NCBI GenBank assembly: GCA_022885665.1
Contig: JAGQDJ010000021.1
Location: 62,001-126,000 of the forward strand
DNA: 64,000 nucleotides
From: Triops longicaudatus
Taxonomy: Eukaryota; Arthropoda; Branchiopoda; Notostraca; Triopsidae
Direction: 5' to 3'
Shown here: one piece after another, positions 49,749 through 60,500 of the stretch
Numbering within the stretch: the stretch's first letter is position 1
How the letters are laid out: the number at the start of each line of letters is the position of its first letter
Notes under the pieces: generated by a model
What the model was told of the DNA's origin: nothing
The model's database searches: none
The model's input: only the letters and a program-made list of their open reading frames with translations
Translations under genes and position numbers: made by a program

Positions 49749-52593
49749 TTACATGTAAAAGGCAGGATCAAAGCCTTCAGGTAGATTATCACCTGCTAGA
49801 GATTAGTATTACAATTACCACACAAACATTAGCAGAAGTATTGAAAAGAAGTCTTACTCTGGGTAGCAAAACCCGGCCATGCAGTTCGTACTGGAGGACT
49901 TTCGAGCTCACTTATTTTCATTTGATTTGTTGGGAGCGTTTTTTTGGAAAATACACCATCTAATTCGTACGGATAGGCAGGTTCTCGATGAACAGCCCAA
50001 TCTAACCCTTTACGCATATGCTATAATGCAAATCGATGTGTGTTTCATACGCAAACCTATAATTTCCACATCTGCCTTGGTGCGATGGTATCCAATAATC
50101 CTTAAAAAGGTAAATAGGAGTCCTACAAGAAACCACGACCACAAGCAAATAGCCACCGCTCCCGTGAAATTATACAGTAATTGCTATAATTTCGTATTAA
50201 AACGTACATTAGCAATGGCCTACAAAAATTTAATTAAACGAACTTTTCCCGATTCGAGGCTCCAGGTCAGTAGAATTCCGTTGGGCTGAAAAAATGACAA
50301 AGCTAGTAAGCCCCATAAACCACCTCCAAAATGTACCGGTACCGCGTCCAAGGGGTCGTCAACTTAAAATATAAAGATGTTGAGAAATTCTGATTTTTCA
50401 ATGATTTAACACATACGATTGATTACAGGAAGTAGCAAACGTAAGCCTGTATACACAAAGGCGGCAATTGCTCCGACGCACACCGCAGCAAGTGGCGAAT
50501 ACTGATCGCATCCCGCACAGATCGAAACCTAAAAAGGGCGCATAACGCAATTTCGGCAATTTTAGTGGTAGAATTTCGGTTATTTTTTAAGTCTTATACC
50601 ATGCCTACCAAAGAACCGTTTATTGTCACTAAGCAGCTCCATGACTTGTTTTCAGCTTCGACCACAAAACGGTTAAAAAATAGTGCAATTGTTGCACCAC
50701 CAGTACCCGCAAACACGGTATTGGTTACCGCACGTGCAATGACAATGCCATCTCCTGTATTGGTAATACTCCCCAGTGAACCACCATTAAAAGCTAAGAA
50801 ACCTAAATTCAAGATAAAAGCTCCCAGCACTATGTGCTAAGAGGTTAAAATTTAGACACTGAATTTTTAAAACCACTTTTCCAAAGGAGCATACTGGTAT
50901 TGAATGTCCCGGAATATCTTTGAATTTGCCGCCTACTCTGCGACCAATCCGAGGCCCGACGAAGTAAGCCGCCAGGAGCGAGCTGGCGCCACCAGTCAAA
51001 TGCACTACTCCGCTCCCGGCAAAATCAACAAAACCCATTGATTTCAGCCATCCGTCTTTTGACCAGGACCAGTGCGAAATAACTGGAAAAATAAATCCTG
51101 GAAAGTAAGAAAACTTTGTACTTTATGTAGCCAAGAATAACACTTTGTTATTTGCAACGTGACAGGCAATCAAGTTACATGTCATGACCCAATAAGCAGA
51201 AGACAGGGAAATTAGACACTACTGAATTTTAGGCTCTTTTGCAACAGGAAAGGCTAAGCATATTCTAAATATACTTTCAGTCATTTCGTTAACTTTAAAA
51301 CGTGTTGATTAGCAAGTTTCGCTTAACGCTTGACATCAGTTGTATACAATCAAGCGTATTATTTCAGTGGCAGCATAAGGCAACATCAGTGGTCTATTTT
51401 CTTGTATACCCGTATAACTCCTTGAATACGTAACATCGAATAGCTGTCACATGTATCTAACTCAAGTTGAACATAGTTTGAAAGATTGAATGATAGTTGG
51501 ATACTGCTTAAAGATAAAGGACTCGTTACGTGTACAGGAAATTATTAAGGTGATACTTTTGAATAAGTTCGCATCTTTATTTCATATTTTCCACAAAATT
51601 TGAGTAGATTTTTAGAAATCTGAATTATCAGAAAAGTTGGGGTTAATTGCAAGCATGTAAACTATTTAACATTTTCTTTGCTTTCCTTCTTATAAATTCA
51701 GTTGGTTAGGCCGTAGTAGTTGTATAGTGGTAAGCGCTGTATAAACGCAGCGCTTGGCCTCGTAGGCGTTGACGTGCCCATGTTCAGGCATACTTACTTG
51801 GTGCCGAGGATACCATGATCATGAAGGTGGTTCCTCCAGGAGTCTACCGGCCATTGCACTCCGGTCGGAGGGGCTTCTGCGAATACCCCTTATGTGGGTA
51901 TTTCGGGTGCATAATTTTTGGTAGTGGGGATTGCGTACGCGCTATCCCCGACTCAATATTTTAATGAATAGTAGGATTTGCATGAAAATTTTGAGTGTGC
52001 AAAAGCGTGTTGGATTAGGTTAAGCCCCCTTGATTTCATTACCTGTTATCAATACGCTGTACGAGAAATAAGTAACCATGCTAGTGCGTTCAGCAACAGC
52101 TCCTGATACAATGGTAGAAGACGTAGCCGCAAAGGTGTATTGTAAAAACCAATGCGAATGTCTGCTTGACGGCAAGTCTGTCAAAGCAAAGTACGTGTGT
52201 CCTATAAATCCATTCCCTTCCCCGTATGCGAAGGCATAACCGAACAGCCAGTAGAGAGCACAGCTTATAACTAAGCATAATTGAAAAATAAATTGTTATT
52301 TCAGTTTGTTTTATTACCGGCGTCGAAATAATTTTTTAATAAAATAGATGTAGTATTCTTTTTTCGAAGATAACCAGCTTCCAGAAACGCAAATCCCGCT
52401 TGCAAAACTGAAATAAATAAATTCAAATTTAATACAACTGTTAGCTAGTATAAATTAATATGTAATATTTACATAATACTATGCTTCCCATTATTATTTG
52501 AAAGAAGTCATTCAAATTGTCGCGCAAAAAAGTAAAATCTCTCTCGTTCGGCACATTAGCCTGAGATAAGTTCACAGCACTTGTTAAATCCAT
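49749..52593 (-). CDS. Amt: Ammonium transporter, AMT/MEP family
   Basis: Ten exons on the minus strand: 52593-52473, 52407-52318, 52270-52043, 51097-50895, 50836-50609, 50528-50417, 50362-50244, 50183-50051, 50001-49858, 49795-49749; 474 aa. Family landmarks in order: FLQAGFAFLEAG, KNTTSILLKN, LFGYAFAYG, TIVSGAVAERT, DFAGSGVVHLTGG (the Amt signature with the first pore histidine), GAFILNLGFLAFNGGS, VSICAGCDQYSPLAA, DDPLDAVPVHFGGGLWG (second pore histidine), NFTGAVAICLWSW. About eleven membrane segments are expected, as in the family. Known role: electrogenic or gas-like uptake or excretion of ammonium at the plasma membrane. The exon 8/9 junction gives GLHWAVH where most relatives have GLD; that donor is the least certain. 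The third intron (945 nt) holds a U1 snRNA gene on the other strand. Confidence 0.92.
51732..51755. promoter_or_regulatory. Palindrome enclosing TATAAA upstream of U1
   Basis: Perfect 8 bp inverted repeat AAGCGCTG/CAGCGCTT separated by eight bases that begin with TATAAA (51740-51745), centred about 46 bp before the U1 5' end. Its position is where snRNA promoters carry their proximal element, but I cannot match it to a known PSE. TATA boxes normally mark Pol III rather than Pol II snRNA genes. Confidence 0.3.
51790..51952 (+). ncRNA. U1: U1 spliceosomal snRNA (variant 5' end)
   Basis: About 163 nt (human U1 is 164). The 5' end reads ATACTTACTTGG where canonical U1 has ATACTTACCTGG. Then follow stem-loop I with loop GATCATGAAGG, fitting the U1-70K site GAUCAYGAAGG; stem-loop II with ATTGCACTCCGG, the exact U1A binding sequence; stem-loop III (AATACCCC/GTGGGTATT); an Sm site AATTTTTGG near 51913, as in Drosophila; and terminal stem IV (TGGGGATTGCG/CGCGCTATCCCC). 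All protein-binding elements are intact, so it looks functional. The single 5'-end change replaces C9, which pairs with the last exon base of the 5' splice site. It lies inside an intron of Amt on the opposite strand. The exact 3' end is uncertain by a few bases. Confidence 0.9.
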
Positions 52594-53412
52594 TTCTTGC
52601 GGAGGATCTTACTACTGATTTTGCGGCGTAAGTGCTTATATAAGACGTTGGCAATCTCGGCGTCAGGGATTATTTAAATCCATACTTGTACTGCGCAACT
52701 CTTTCTGCAGATTTCTGTACTGGTCGTGAGCGCAAATAAGGCCTGTACTCTATTCTATCGCCATACGAAAGAGCTCGTCTGGGGCGTTTTGACCAATAAC
52801 TGGCCTAGCTCAGAATATTAAACGCTTGGTGAGGTAATTGTCTGCATGCCTGTGAAGGTTTAACACGACTGGCACGTTTACCATTATTGCTCACTGAGGA
52901 GTAATAAGAAACTACACGGATAAGGAATAATTCAAACTTGACGTGTGGCAGTCAGTTAGCACGAGTGCGTTACATTTTCATAGGATAGATACAGGACCAA
53001 GTAGACCTACAGAATGGACAAACCCTGTCACCAACACTCCCACAACAATCCCGTAATAAATATCGCATCTCGATCAGTTCTTGACTACCCCATCGTCTCC
53101 CAAAGACGCTTGTAGTAGGTCGATAAACAAAAGAAATTGTGAAATGAATAAGAGAAAGAAAGCAATATAAAGATTCAAAAGATTTCGTTTTTGAACTTGC
53201 CGCCAAAGGCTGTCGCATGTAACATCCGCTAGAACTCACCGGCTCTGTGTACGCCTAGAATACCGGCAACGTGCTTTTATCGACGCGAAAGTTCTGAAGG
53301 TGCTGGTTACACGTTTCTTCTGGTCATTCTTTCTTAAAGTAAGTTACATCTTTAATAACATAGTGTAAAAAAATATTAACAATATCTTAATGTTAAATTT
53401 AGGTGTATTAAA
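52594..53412. promoter_or_regulatory. Divergent Amt / C1QBP upstream region
   Basis: This 819 bp stretch separates the two start codons. On the plus side, an exact initiator TCATTC (53324-53329) is followed by a short leader and a 5' UTR intron (donor AAA|GTAAGT at 53339, acceptor ATTTAG ending 53401) just before the C1QBP ATG. No gene is seen in the rest. Confidence 0.4.
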
Positions 53413-54471
53413 ATGGCTCTTCCCGTCGCTCAATCACTCCTCAAAGGTTTAACCAGGGTTTCCACCCAAGCTTTGGCTACTAAATCACATTTGGTCAGCT
53501 CTAGCTTTGGCAAGTCTGCGAGTTACCGATCAATTTGGCAGCTAACCGGATCATCTTCATATAAAAAATTCACCTCAAATACCAGCCATGTTACTCCATG
53601 GGGTCAATCTTGTGCCTGTGGATGCGGAATCCAAGGCCTCCACACCAAGGGTAGATAACACGTTTTATTATCCTTCATTTTCTACCGAAACTTAAAATGT
53701 TACTGCAGGAGATAAAGAGTTGGTGGAATTCCTGACGGAAGAAATCCAGGCTGAGAAGAAGAATCAGAAGTCTAAAGCCGTCCCCACGAATTTCGATGGG
53801 TTCGAAGTGAAGGCCAACGGCGCCGAACTTGAGCTGTCGAAGAAGTTCAATGACGAAACGTAGGCGTTTGCTTGTCTGTTTCGCCACCTACTCCTTATCT
53901 AATACATTGTACCTTTAGCGTCATTGTCAACTTCCATGTGAACCATTCCGTAGATGCTGAAGTTCCAGAAGAGCTCAACATGAAATCTGATGCGTCACCA
54001 GATGTTGAAATGAAGTGCAAGCCCCAGTTTGAAGTACGCATCGTCAAGGGCAACAAAGTTATTCGATTGGCCTGCAGCTTTGTGCAAGATACTGGGGCAC
54101 CACAAGACCCTGACACCATTAGTATGATCACTTTACTGGCATTTTGCACAATGTTTATCTATGTCGTTCTCTATTATAGCTGACGTGTACACCATCGATG
54201 AGCTCGCCGTGTATGAAGGAGAAGCGAACGAGAAAACTTACGCCGTATCGGGAGACATTCTCGATGGGGTAAACTTGACTGAAAAGCCAATTTGATTTTT
54301 ATTAACTTGATTTTCTCGTAGTATATGTACGATCTTCTCATGAACATGCTCGAAGAACGTGGAGTTTCCAACGAATTCGCCGAGAAAGTTACCAACCTGA
54401 CCACGAGCTTTGAGCACGGCCTTTACGTCAACCTCTTGGAAAAATTGCACGATTTCATCCAGTCAAAATAG
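53413..54471 (+). CDS. C1qbp: C1QBP / p32 / MAM33 mitochondrial matrix protein
   Basis: Five exons: 53413-53650, 53709-53859, 53919-54121, 54180-54268, 54322-54471; 276 aa (human 282). The first 75 residues are basic and Ser-rich with LHTKG at the end, a mitochondrial presequence. The mature part has the family features: GDKELVEFLTEEI, the acidic beta-sheet with VNFHVNHSVDAEVPEEL, and the C-terminal helices (YMYDLLMNMLEERGVSNEF, YVNLLEKLHDFI). Known role: a doughnut-shaped acidic trimer of the mitochondrial matrix needed for mitoribosome function and oxidative metabolism. A cysteine-rich insert (CACGCG) just before the cleavage zone is unusual. The gene is convergent with TRIAP1, another mitochondrial protein, 221 bp away. 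Confidence 0.95.
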
Positions 54472-54530
54472 ATTTCGCCAATGATGTATGCTACAGCTTT
54501 CCGCATTGACCTTTCATGGAAAGTTAAAAA

Positions 54531-54536
54531 AATAAA
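54531..54536 (+). other. Polyadenylation signal (C1QBP)
   Basis: AATAAA 59 nt after the C1QBP stop codon. Confidence 0.6.
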
Positions 54537-54692
54537 GACTATTTGTTAGCCGAGATTTGTTGTATGGCTAAGTCAATCCATTTAGTACACTTAGGCAATA
54601 CAGTTTTTTCTACAAATGGCGTTTTTCCGTAACAAACACAAGGTACAGAAATAGTCTCTACTTGAATTGATTTGAACTAGTGATGGCATGGG

Positions 54693-55006
54693 TCAGCTGG
54701 AATTGAATTTCACTTCTTCGTCGGTACCAAGAATTTCCTTTTCTACTTCTTTTATGTCCATGTTCTGCTCCTTGATGGCTTTCTAGATTTAAAAATCAAA
54801 TAAAATACGCAAATAAGTTAAAAACTTTTAAAATACTTTTACTTTTAAGAGAATATTACTTTTAAGCACTCTTTATACTGAGTAAATAATTGGCCACACA
54901 CGTCATGGTTGTGGTCCCCTTTCAGGAATTTTTCGCTAAACCAGGCATTAAAACATATATCGTACGATCGCTTCAATTCATTGCACGCTTCGCTAATGCT
55001 ATTCAT
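54693..55006 (-). CDS. Triap1: TRIAP1 / Mdm35 twin CX9C protein
   Basis: Two coding exons on the minus strand: 55006-54860 and 54782-54693; 78 aa (human TRIAP1 76). Both CX9C pairs are present: CNELKRSYDIC and CGQLFTQYKEC. WFSEKFLKGD and KAIKEQ match the family. Known role: partner of PRELI/Ups proteins in the intermembrane space, carrying phosphatidic acid to the inner membrane for cardiolipin synthesis; imported by Mia40-type oxidation. A splice acceptor (TTTTACAG, exon from 55009) lies three bases before ATC-ATG, so a further 5' exon exists upstream, probably untranslated. Confidence 0.93.
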
Positions 55007-55009
55007 GAT

Positions 55010-55664
55010 CTGTAAAAGAAAAATAATAATGAAAGACAAATCGCCGAAAAGAAATAAGTCAAACCTACCGAATATGTTCCTAAGTCCTAGAACATACTAT
55101 GGCAAACTTTATTTTATTTTCGATAGGTGCTTAGTCGAGTTCACACACATGCAACACCATAAATTCGCATTCGTAATCAAAACATACAAAACAAACGGTT
55201 CACTATTGAGAACGACGCATGCTGATGAGAATCGCGTTGCGTTGCTTTGTATCATACGTATTCCGCGGACTTGGCGCGTCTGTGTTCGAGACGGTTCATA
55301 GGTAATGAAATCTTTAGCCAAAAAACGTAGCATGGCACAATTTACTCTTGATGTTCTAAACACTTTATGAAACTAGGAAATGAATTTTCAAAAATATTTG
55401 TAAATGAAATATTTTTTTCGTCGCAAGCTTAAAATGTTTGTGTAAGTATTATTATAAGGCTGTGGCGCCATCGTTCTAACGTAGTTGTTCCCTTTTGTTT
55501 TTCCCATTTAAAGCGCGCTTTGTGTATCGTAGAACTTAGGTCACTACCAGTCGTGATACTAATCAATCCAACAATTGGAATGTGGCGTTTGTTCAGTTAT
55601 ATTGGAATATTGTGCACTTCCACAATCATCTGTACTTGCTCTCCCATAGCTCCAAACTCTTCGA
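55010..55664. other. Upstream of TRIAP1, no gene recognised
   Basis: AT-rich. It should contain part of the TRIAP1 5' intron. No convincing exon was found on either strand. Confidence 0.4.
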
Positions 55665-55851
55665 ATGGCCTTTTCGTTTTGGAAACACCGATCAAGCGCA
55701 ACATCTAATGATCCGGTGCTGGTCACTACAATGGTAAGTAGCTTCTTTGCCCATTTCTGCATAAGTTTTACGTCCTCACCCACAGTTACGCACAAAACGT
55801 GAAACGCACCCAATTCTCATTATTGGGCCACATTTTGGCTCAGGATTGTGA
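55665..55851 (+). CDS. Possible 44-residue two-exon micropeptide
   Basis: ATG at 55665 starts a 23-codon exon ending ATG|GTAAGT (55733). After a 52 nt intron with a good acceptor (CCTCACCCACAG, ends 55785), 22 more codons run to TGA at 55849-55851. The product begins MAFSFWKHRSSATSNDPV and ends HPILIIGPHFGSGL. Donor, acceptor and intron size all fit this genome, but the frame is short, I know no homologue, and a minus-strand frame overlaps. It could equally be the non-coding leader of an unseen transcript. Confidence 0.25.
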
Positions 55852-57477
55852 AACTTGGAAATTGTCTAGCAATTAACTAAAACGGTTTATCAGACAATCT
55901 TAGAAGCATAATTCCTTCGAAAGGTAAAAAATAAAAAAAGGAAAATGACTAAAGCGGAAATTCTGAGAATCTCACGCTGATTGGCTGAATGATCATGATT
56001 TTCTCATTTATTTCTTGTGGTAATTACACGGAAGAGAATACTGGCTGTAGAAATGCTCAACGTCGTTGACACTATTGCAGTTATTTCCAGAAATGTGTAG
56101 TTATATGGGGTGGTGGTACGTTGCTATCCCACAAAGATTATTCAGTGAAAAAGCGTCAAATTAGCACATTACGCCTTCTTTCGCAAGTAATACGGTTATG
56201 GGTACCAATTTAGTCCTAATTGGGAGCTGCTGTTATTTTGGATTCAGATGTTTTGTTGTCGAGCAGTTTATCCAGGTTCCATTTCAGCAGCCCAATTTTC
56301 CAGTTTTTGTGCGACCAGTTTTCTGCTAAGAAGGTGTACACAAGCTTAGGTCATCGTTGTAGAAAAAAAATACTGAACTTTTTTTTGCCTTTCTATAACG
56401 CGCTGCAGTAAAGCTCCTAATATAGACGGCAATGATGTAGACATGACTGTCGTTGAGCATTTTTGCGTGTGCCAAGTTGGTCCTCTTCTTTTTCTTTCTT
56501 TCTTAACTCTAATCACATTCCTCTGCCTTGTCGGCCTTCATCAATATCATGCTTTTTGGTCTGCATCATTTCGCGGTTCAAAGAACGAGGAAAACTCACA
56601 AGAGATGCTTTTTAAGATGCGCCACACACTCATCAAAGACCGTTGAAAAGTCGTTCGGGTTAACTATCCGCAGCCGAGTTGCAGAAATTTGATATCTAAA
56701 CGACTCATATTGACAAGACGGAACGTGGTAAAAACAAGAGACTCGAAGTGGGGAAATAAGTGTTACTTTACAAGCTGACACGTCTTCATTATGGGCGCTA
56801 TTGAGAAAATGGAGTACAAGCTTAAAATCAGAAAGAAAATGCAAATCTTTTAACGGGGAAACGAAAAAGTTTTAATGAATAAATTTTTCAGTCTATGCTG
56901 AGAAGGCTTAGATTCCGTTGACAGACTTTCCGTAAAGTTTTCGAAGATCAAGAAACAAAGAAGCATGCAATTTTTATGAGAAGCTTCGTTTCAAGTGTTA
57001 CCAAGTTCTTTCAGCCGTGTGGGGAGGACACCGTACTCCCTTAACAATTTCCAATCAGTAGAACATTGTTCAGATTTTACAAATGGAGCGAACTTTGTGT
57101 AAGGCGTTCTTGCACCTCATGTAAAAAATCGTCAAATTTTGCATTTCAATCCATGGACAATTCTTTTAAAATCTTATGAGATTAAATATTAACGATCCTT
57201 TACAATTTTTTTGCTGTTTTCAAGCACACAACATTTCATTGGATATTCAGGACTTCTTTTTATTTAGCGAACATAATGTTAATAAAAGCGTTTCGCTCGT
57301 GAAAAAATAATAAAAAAATAATTAATAAAATAAAAAATAATTAGTAAAATAAAAAAAATAATAAAATAAAAAAAATAATAAAATAAATAAATATTTAATA
57401 ATAATAAATAAAATTTTGCCATAACGAACAAATAAGGAACGTAAGCTTTTTTTTTTGTCGTAGCCTGGCTGCGTACT
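55852..57477. other. Gene-poor stretch, AT-rich
   Basis: No recognised gene. 57300-57412 is a low-complexity AAAATAATAAA region. A minus-strand 82-codon frame (56596-56844) is without known similarity. Confidence 0.4.
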
Positions 57478-57525
57478 TACCAACATAGGTCCGAATGCCT
57501 TCAGTTTCCCCAGGATCTCGTTCAT
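57478..57525 (-). other. Possible short coding exon MNEILGKLKAFGPML
   Basis: Minus-strand ATG frame of 15 codons ending TTG|GTAAGT, a strong donor in phase 0. It could join, in frame, the TRIAP1 exon that begins ATC-ATG at 55009, adding a 16-residue N-terminal extension, or belong to an unseen gene. It sits 14 bp from a transposon-end-like repeat, which weakens the case. Confidence 0.2.
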
Positions 57526-57538
57526 AGTAGTCCATCAT

Positions 57539-57566
57539 TTGTTATAGCGAGGTTTCTGTATGAAGC
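57539..57566. repeat. Transposon-end-like repeat, TATAACGA family
   Basis: TTTGTTATAGCGAGGTTTCTG; its reverse complement CAGAAACCTCGCTATAACAAA has the layout of pogo/Tigger-type termini (CAG, then AAACCTCGCTATAAC). A second core CCATAACGAAC lies at 57419-57429. Confidence 0.4.
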
Positions 57567-60500
57567 GAAAACTGAAAATCCATAGTTAGTTACGTTTAAG
57601 TGTCACAAGTTCGGGCACAGACGTCTGATTATTCCCGTGCTAAGTTTCGGAGTTCCATGTTTGTCAAGCCCAGTGAGGCGTTGTTCGTGGTAAGAAAAAC
57701 TTCCATCGAGTCAGCATTATTGGCAGACAGCCTACTTAGCTATTCTGTGAAGCCTTCACATTTTTCTGGTTGCGGTACTTTTTTTCCGTGTGCAGTGCTT
57801 GTTTGGCGGTATTGTCTTGTTTTCCATATAAAATACAAATCTGTTGTCAATATCCACAATCCAGTGGTATTGAATAGCCCGGGGCTTTGAGCAGGCTCGA
57901 AATGGATCTCAAGTCTTATAGGAATGTATTACTGGTATTTTAAATATTGCTATTTTACTGTTATGTGAACTCCATATAAAACCAAGATCTGTACGCCGGG
58001 GTAGTTGTTATGGTTCACATTATAAGACCACGGGGGCCCCCGAAACGACAGAAGAGGAGAGTTGGGGTTGTGAGGCTTAGGCACTCTCTGCTTTTATCGT
58101 CTCTGTTACCGTTATGGGCAGCATGAAAAACCAAAGCGAAAGCGCTTTTATCTATAAACGCAAGATCGATATTGATTATGGCGATCTCTCGTGTTTTTGA
58201 CGGAGAAGGTGAGAGCTCCAGGAGTTAAAAGGTCGCATTAATCGGCTAATGGGTCTTCTTGGCAGAATCTTCTGTGTCTGTTGTGTACCGGGTTCACTGT
58301 TTTCTAATTAGCAATAGTTGCCGGTATGGAAAGACACAAGAGCGGGCAATGACGTCGACAAGCTTGAATAATTAAGCGAGGAGAGTCGGGATTTTTGTGG
58401 AAGCCACATAGCGTATTGCCAAGCTTCCGTGAAGAAAAGACAAGGCCGTAAGATCTGAAAGGTAAATGAGATGAAAAGAGAGGCGACTGTGTTATCCACC
58501 GGATGGGTCGCGTGATAGGTCTTATGGCATGCCGAGATATCGTTGTTACTTTTTGCATGAATTCTGCCAGGTTCGCTTTCGCCTTTACAGCATTCGTAAC
58601 ACTCATGTTTTAAGCGGATTTGGCAAAGTCAGCGGAAATGCAAGGGAGTTCAACAAACTAACCAGTCAAGATTACTGAAATCTTGTGAAATTGTGTAAAA
58701 TAAAAATCGTGTAGTCTTAAATCGTGTAAAAACTACATCAAATCATTTGAAAAAATGTAAAGTACTCGATTCAGGTCATTTTTTCGCAATTTTCCAATTC
58801 TAGTGATTTCAATGAAGTTTGAGTTTCAATGAATTATAAAATAGTTGATTGTTTTCACCATGTTTGAAATAAGTTTTGAAATAAAGTGTTCGCATTAAAT
58901 TCAAACTGAAGTCAAGAAGTAATATTTTCCCATTTTTATGACTCCATTCCTTCGAAAAATGATAACTGGACGTATCAAATCCGAGCAACAGAGAGAATTT
59001 CATTCAGCTAAAAATGATCATAAATTTAATTTGATTGAATCAATTTAAACCTTAATGCAGAATGTAAGAAAATCTTTCAAGCAAAGTGGAATAATGTCAC
59101 ACATGATCAAGCTAATTAAGATAACTCACAGAGCCAGTGTTCAAGCAAGGCAGAAAATCTTCAGCGTTCATTACAGCAAAATCTTTCTATAGGAAATGTG
59201 AAATAACCAATGTTGCCTTAAATGCCCTTCGTTTTGACAGGATTATTAGGCCATTTACACAATAGTACGTTGTACGTATTAACCCCTTTCCGTTATAACC
59301 AAACGAGATTTTACTCTAGTATTAAATAACAAATCGTTCAAAACATTTGAGTTCCGTAGTCATTTGAATCAATCCACAACAATTCGGTAGTGAAAATCAT
59401 GGTTTGAAATTATAAAAGATTTCATTAGCTTAACTCGAATGTGTGAAAGGTTCACTGATTTCGCTAAGTTTTGGTAATCCTGCTCAGTAACCTCCTGAAG
59501 GTCAGAGAGTGCTACTTTTCTAAGGAAAAGAGAATTAGCAGTCTTTTTAAAGAAATAAAAAATAAAATGAAAGAAGTACGGCTTAGCCGCCTTAATTTGC
59601 TACAGCACCTACCGCGACTGCGGTCAAGGACGTGACACTTGCAGTATCTTGCTGGCCAAAGTTGGGAGTCAAATGTCCAGCGAGTGCTTCTTCCGATTCC
59701 AATGTCCGTAATGTATTTTCCCTTCGCACCAACCAACTTCTCTCTTCCCTTTTACCTCTCGTCCCGCCCGGTCTGGTAGTTCTATCGCATTTGCGCACTT
59801 CTCCAGTGCAGCTCCGACAGCATCTCTTCTCATGAAAACGCTCTTCAGTCTCCAGAGTTGCCTCAGTTGAAGTACTGGAGAGCATTCACACCTTTTCAAG
59901 TTCCGTCGTGACATTCCACCTTGGCCTATTCTCTTCATACCCCCTAAGAAACTCTTCAAAGAAATAGTTTTCTAGCACAAAAACGTTGTCTGCGTCGCAA
60001 TACCTTGCCAGTTTTCCGTTTCCTTCGAAGTACTTCAGTTGAATTAAATTGCTTTGTCGTCAAGGGAGAATTTGTACTTTGAAAAAAGTTTATTTTTCAA
60101 GGTAAAGAAACAGTTCTCTTTGTCCTCTTTCTGCCTCTTTCGTGTTACGGAGTCAGTTAAGGAAGACCAGAAAATACCGTGTTATCAGTTCTGGTAACGT
60201 AACCCATGTTTATCCTCCTTTCCGTAGTCAGACGTGGCAATGGCATAGGATACGGCAAGTGGTAATGATGCCTGATAGCCCAAGCAATTGAATGGACCCG
60301 TAACTGACCACACTAACGGGTTCACGTAGCTTTATAGGCGTACGCCACCGAGTCTAACCGGGCATTTCTATTTTATCGAGGTAAGTGGATCATCCCCTCC
60401 TTTTCTTTTCATTTTTTCCCTCGGGGTACTTTCGGCGTATTGTTACTAGTTCTTTGGTAGCCACATTGTTTTCCTTCATACTTACATGAGCCCTCCCGAA

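Noticed and set aside
51700..51780. tRNA-like arrangement (TATAGTGGTAAGC and TTGACGTGCC) upstream of U1
   Set aside because: Acceptor and anticodon stems do not form with normal loop sizes; more likely promoter sequence of U1.
59592..59959. Two overlapping minus-strand frames of about 97 codons
   Set aside because: Both frames are equally open in a GC-richer patch and neither has a domain or splice context.
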